From: JACMLD01 sp044223995
Lineage (GTDB): Bacteria > Bacteroidota > Bacteroidia > Chitinophagales > Chitinophagaceae
DNA: 64,000 bases
NCBI GenBank assembly: GCA_044223995.1
Contig: JBGALE010000002.1
Coordinates: 62,001 to 126,000 of the forward strand
Direction: 5' to 3'
Of the stretch, positions 61,510-64,000 are shown piece by piece. The position numbers and the translations under genes were made by a program. Each line of letters starts with the position of its first letter. The stretch's first letter is position 1. The notes under the pieces were generated by a model. That model searched no databases, had not been told where the DNA came from, and saw nothing but the letters and a program-made list of their open reading frames with translations.

Positions 61510-64000
61510 TTATTTGTTTGAATTTTCGTCATCACTGATGTCTACAGTTATCAATCCGTCATGGTGTTCATGATCGCCGCAACTGAGTATTACCTGGAAG
61601 CTGGGTGTGGCGGGAGACATCGGTGAACCCGTTCTTTTTTCTGCCAGTAATTTTTGCACCAGCCTGTTTCTTTCAGCGGCAATCTGCTTGCGCAATTGCT
61701 GGTCGCGATCGCGATCAAAATAAACAATACCATCTACGATTGTTTTTTCTGCCTTTGCATAAATACTCAGGGGATTGTCGCTCCAAACAACGATGTCAGC
61801 ATCTTTACCTGCTTTGATACTGCCGACTCTGTCGGATACATGCAGTGCAACAGCCGGGTTGATGGTTACCATTTTCAATGCATCTTCTTCACCCATACCA
61901 CCATATTTCACGCTTTTGGCAGCTTCCTGGTTCAGGCGGCGCGCCATCTCTGCATCATCTGAATTAATACAAACATTGAGTCCTACACGCTGCATGATAG
62001 TAGCATTGTATGGAATGGCATCAATCACTTCGTTTTTATAATACCACCAGTCGGAGAATGTAGAAGCGCTGGCGCCATGTTCCTTCATTTTGTCGGCCAC
62101 TTTATAACCTTCCAGGATATGCGTAAATGTATTGACACGGAAACCAAATTTCTCCACCACGCGCATCAGTGCTGTGATTTCACTTTGCACATAAGAGTGA
62201 CAGGTAATAAAACGCTTTTTGTTCATGATTTCCACCAGTGCATCCAGTTCCAGATCCCTTCGCACGGTAATGGGAGCCGCACCTTTTTTCTTGTTATTGG
62301 CATCTGCTTCCTTCCAGGCGTTTTGATAATCACTCGCACGCTGAAATGCATCCATAAATACTTCTTCCACACCCATACGCGTATCGGGGAAGCGGTTATT
62401 GCCTTGTGTGGCAGTAGTACGTTTTACGTTTTCACCCAATGCAAACTTGATAAAGGGATCCCAGTTTTTGAATTTGAGATCGTCATCGTTGGCACCCCAG
62501 CGAAGTTTTATCAGTTGAGTTTGTCCGCCAATGCTGTTGGCAGAGCCATGCAGGATATGAGAAGATGTAACACCACCGCTTAACTGGCGGTAAATATTGA
62601 TATCATCCGGATTGAGGTTGTCGCCAATCCTTACTTCAGAAGTAACCGATTGTGCCCCTTCATTGATGGATGATGCAGCAATATGTGAGTGTTCGTCAAT
62701 GATACCGGCAGTTACATGTTTGCCGGTTCCATCAATCACGCGTGCTGTGGCATCTGATAAATTTTTCCCTATTTGTACAATTTTCCCTCCTTTGATCAAT
62801 ACATCTGTTCCTTCCAGTTTTCCTTCTTTTTCACTCGTCCACACCGTTGCATTTTTAATCAGGATGGTTTCCTGTTTGGGCATTTCTTCCCAGCCATAAC
62901 CATCAAACGGATAAGTAACTTTTCCAACACGCGGCGGGAACTTTCTGCGTGAGCTGTCTGCTTTCTCAACAGCAGCTTTTACAAAAGTTGCAGTCCACCA
63001 CACTTTACCACCTGCAGTATCTTCACCGTTACCCTGCCAGGTATTTCCATTGCTTACACCACTGAGGCGAATGGTACTGCCACCACCTCTTCCACCTCCT
63101 CCCTGGAAACCACCACCGGGTGGCATACCAGCACCTTCAAGTCTGCGCTGTGGCCTGGTGGAGAAACTAAGTTTTACAAGCTTTCCATCATAACTGAATT
63201 TACCGGTGAGTGTGTCTTTTCCAATCACGTTTGCAGCACTGGCGCTTTTTACATCAAGCGTATAGTTAAGTGTTGAACCGCTGCTGTTTTTTATTGACAG
63301 GTTATAGGTGCCAGCAATATTATTCCAACCACTTTCATTGACAGCATATTTATTTCCCTGTACCCAGTTTTGATAAATAACTGTTTTTTCATTGAAGATG
63401 GGACCAGAGGTGATAAGAAAATTTGCCAGTTTTCCCGCATCGAGGCTGCCCACTTTATCATACACACCCAATAAGGTGGCCGGTGTTTTTGTCAGTGCAT
63501 CAAATGCCTTGTTTTCACTCAGGCCGAAATCAAATGCCTTGCGCAGGTTGGTCATGAATTGCTTGGTATCGCGCAAATCTGCGGTAGTAAAACAAAAAGG
63601 AATATTCGCTTTTTCAAAAGCAGCAGGATTGCCCGGCGCCAGTTCCCAGTGTTTCATATCGGCCAGCGATACAAAACGAGCATCGTTGGGATCTTCCACA
63701 TCCATGGCCTGGGGATAATTCAGTGGTAAAATATAAGCAGCCTTGGTAGCAGCAATTTCACTGATGCGTTGGTATTCATTGCCACCAGCCTTAATAATAT
63801 ATTGCACACCGAATTCATCGCCGATGCGATCGCCGCGCAAATCAGTCCACTTATCGTTGCCTTCAAAAATCTGCGGCAGGTTTTGCGTTTCATTAAACGC
63901 CTTCAAAGTAATATTAACGCCTTCTGCAGAAGGATTGCTTTTATACCATTGCGCATCCAAATAAGTTTGCCTTAACAATGCAATGGAGCCCATCACACTG
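61510..64000 (-). CDS. Large two-domain amidohydrolase, 5' end beyond window
   Basis: At least 829 residues are visible; the N-terminus lies past the right edge. The visible part has the end of a first amidohydrolase domain (GVYDKVGSLDAGKLANFLI near residue 174), a central beta-rich domain with a glycine-rich loop (MPPGGGFQGGGGRGGG near 295-310), and a complete second domain with the metal motif IIDEHSHIA near 435, later ligands in CHSYV near 598 and FTHIL near 622, and an INSDD aspartate near 677. The C-terminus has a His/Asp-rich tail (CGDHEHHD). The substrate may be a cyclic imide or dipeptide; none is provable. Confidence 0.88.
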   Translation of the reverse strand, partial: SVMGSIALLRQTYLDAQWYKSNPSAEGVNITLKAFNETQNLPQIFEGNDKWTDLRGDRIGDEFGVQYIIKAGGNEYQRISEIAATKAAYILPLNYPQAMDVEDPNDARFVSLADMKHWELAPGNPAAFEKANIPFCFTTADLRDTKQFMTNLRKAFDFGLSENKAFDALTKTPATLLGVYDKVGSLDAGKLANFLITSGPIFNEKTVIYQNWVQGNKYAVNESGWNNIAGTYNLSIKNSSGSTLNYTLDVKSASAANVIGKDTLTGKFSYDGKLVKLSFSTRPQRRLEGAGMPPGGGFQGGGGRGGGSTIRLSGVSNGNTWQGNGEDTAGGKVWWTATFVKAAVEKADSSRRKFPPRVGKVTYPFDGYGWEEMPKQETILIKNATVWTSEKEGKLEGTDVLIKGGKIVQIGKNLSDATARVIDGTGKHVTAGIIDEHSHIAASSINEGAQSVTSEVRIGDNLNPDDINIYRQLSGGVTSSHILHGSANSIGGQTQLIKLRWGANDDDLKFKNWDPFIKFALGENVKRTTATQGNNRFPDTRMGVEEVFMDAFQRASDYQNAWKEADANNKKKGAAPITVRRDLELDALVEIMNKKRFITCHSYVQSEITALMRVVEKFGFRVNTFTHILEGYKVADKMKEHGASASTFSDWWYYKNEVIDAIPYNATIMQRVGLNVCINSDDAEMARRLNQEAAKSVKYGGMGEEDALKMVTINPAVALHVSDRVGSIKAGKDADIVVWSDNPLSIYAKAEKTIVDGIVYFDRDRDQQLRKQIAAERNRLVQKLLAEKRTGSPMSPATPSFQVILSCGDHEHHDGLITVDISDDENSNK

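Noticed and set aside
1..64000. Mobile elements, CRISPR arrays, tRNA or rRNA genes
   Set aside because: No transposase, integrase, regularly spaced repeat or RNA gene pattern was seen in reading the window by eye.

Overview
The window looks like a chromosomal segment from a Bacteroidota bacterium, most likely of the Chitinophagaceae type. The signs are moderate GC, a type IX secretion sorting domain, TonB-dependent and alginate-export-type outer membrane proteins, lipoproteins of the Bacteroidota kind, and TAnnTTTG-like promoter elements. The family-level placement is inference. I found no rRNA, tRNA, CRISPR array, insertion sequence or prophage.

Region 1 (1-10482, all minus strand) reads as one molybdenum hydroxylase operon of about 10.4 kb. 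Two paralogous Tat-exported molybdopterin subunits of the isoquinoline 1-oxidoreductase type flank one [2Fe-2S] subunit and a di-heme c-type cytochrome. Downstream lie XdhC, a MocA-like cytidylyltransferase, MoaA, MoeA, a TauE/SafE exporter and the start of a small exported protein. Genes for insertion and cytosine-dinucleotide maturation of the cofactor thus sit with the enzymes that would use it.

Region 2 (10756-26291) is a nitrate assimilation island. It holds a MOSC protein, a SelW-like protein, MobA (guanine-dinucleotide maturation), an unusual sulfite-reductase-fold/rubredoxin fusion, a nitrate-reductase-associated protein, a nitrate reductase fused to its own NAD(P)H-FAD-[2Fe-2S] module, a NarK-type transporter, an alginate-export-family outer membrane channel, NirD, NirB, the siroheme enzyme SUMT and an FNR-like regulator with the cysteines of an oxygen-sensing Fe-S protein. 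Together these give outer and inner membrane uptake of nitrate, two-step reduction to ammonium, cofactor supply and regulation.

Region 3 (26393-39173) has a GntR/ABC transporter cassette, a histidine-kinase-like protein lacking its catalytic residues, a small membrane protein with an MHS-type transporter bearing a large extra loop, divergent acetyl-CoA synthetase, a triple-repeat lipoprotein, a YciI protein, a divergent Nramp-like transporter and a broken RCC1/GEVED/T9SS surface protein gene. A gene-poor stretch (39174-39809) follows, with an orphan plus-strand terminator.

Region 4 (39810-64000) starts with a divergent hybrid kinase and Hpt-LytTR pair that could form a complete phosphorelay. 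It continues with housekeeping and cell-envelope genes: an MBL-fold RNase-like protein, a membrane-anchored papain-like protease, lysA, scpB, atpG, secA, a TonB receptor and two adjacent amidohydrolases, the second cut by the window edge. Intrinsic terminators are clear after secA, between the TonB receptor and the amidohydrolases, after the LytTR gene and after the T9SS gene.
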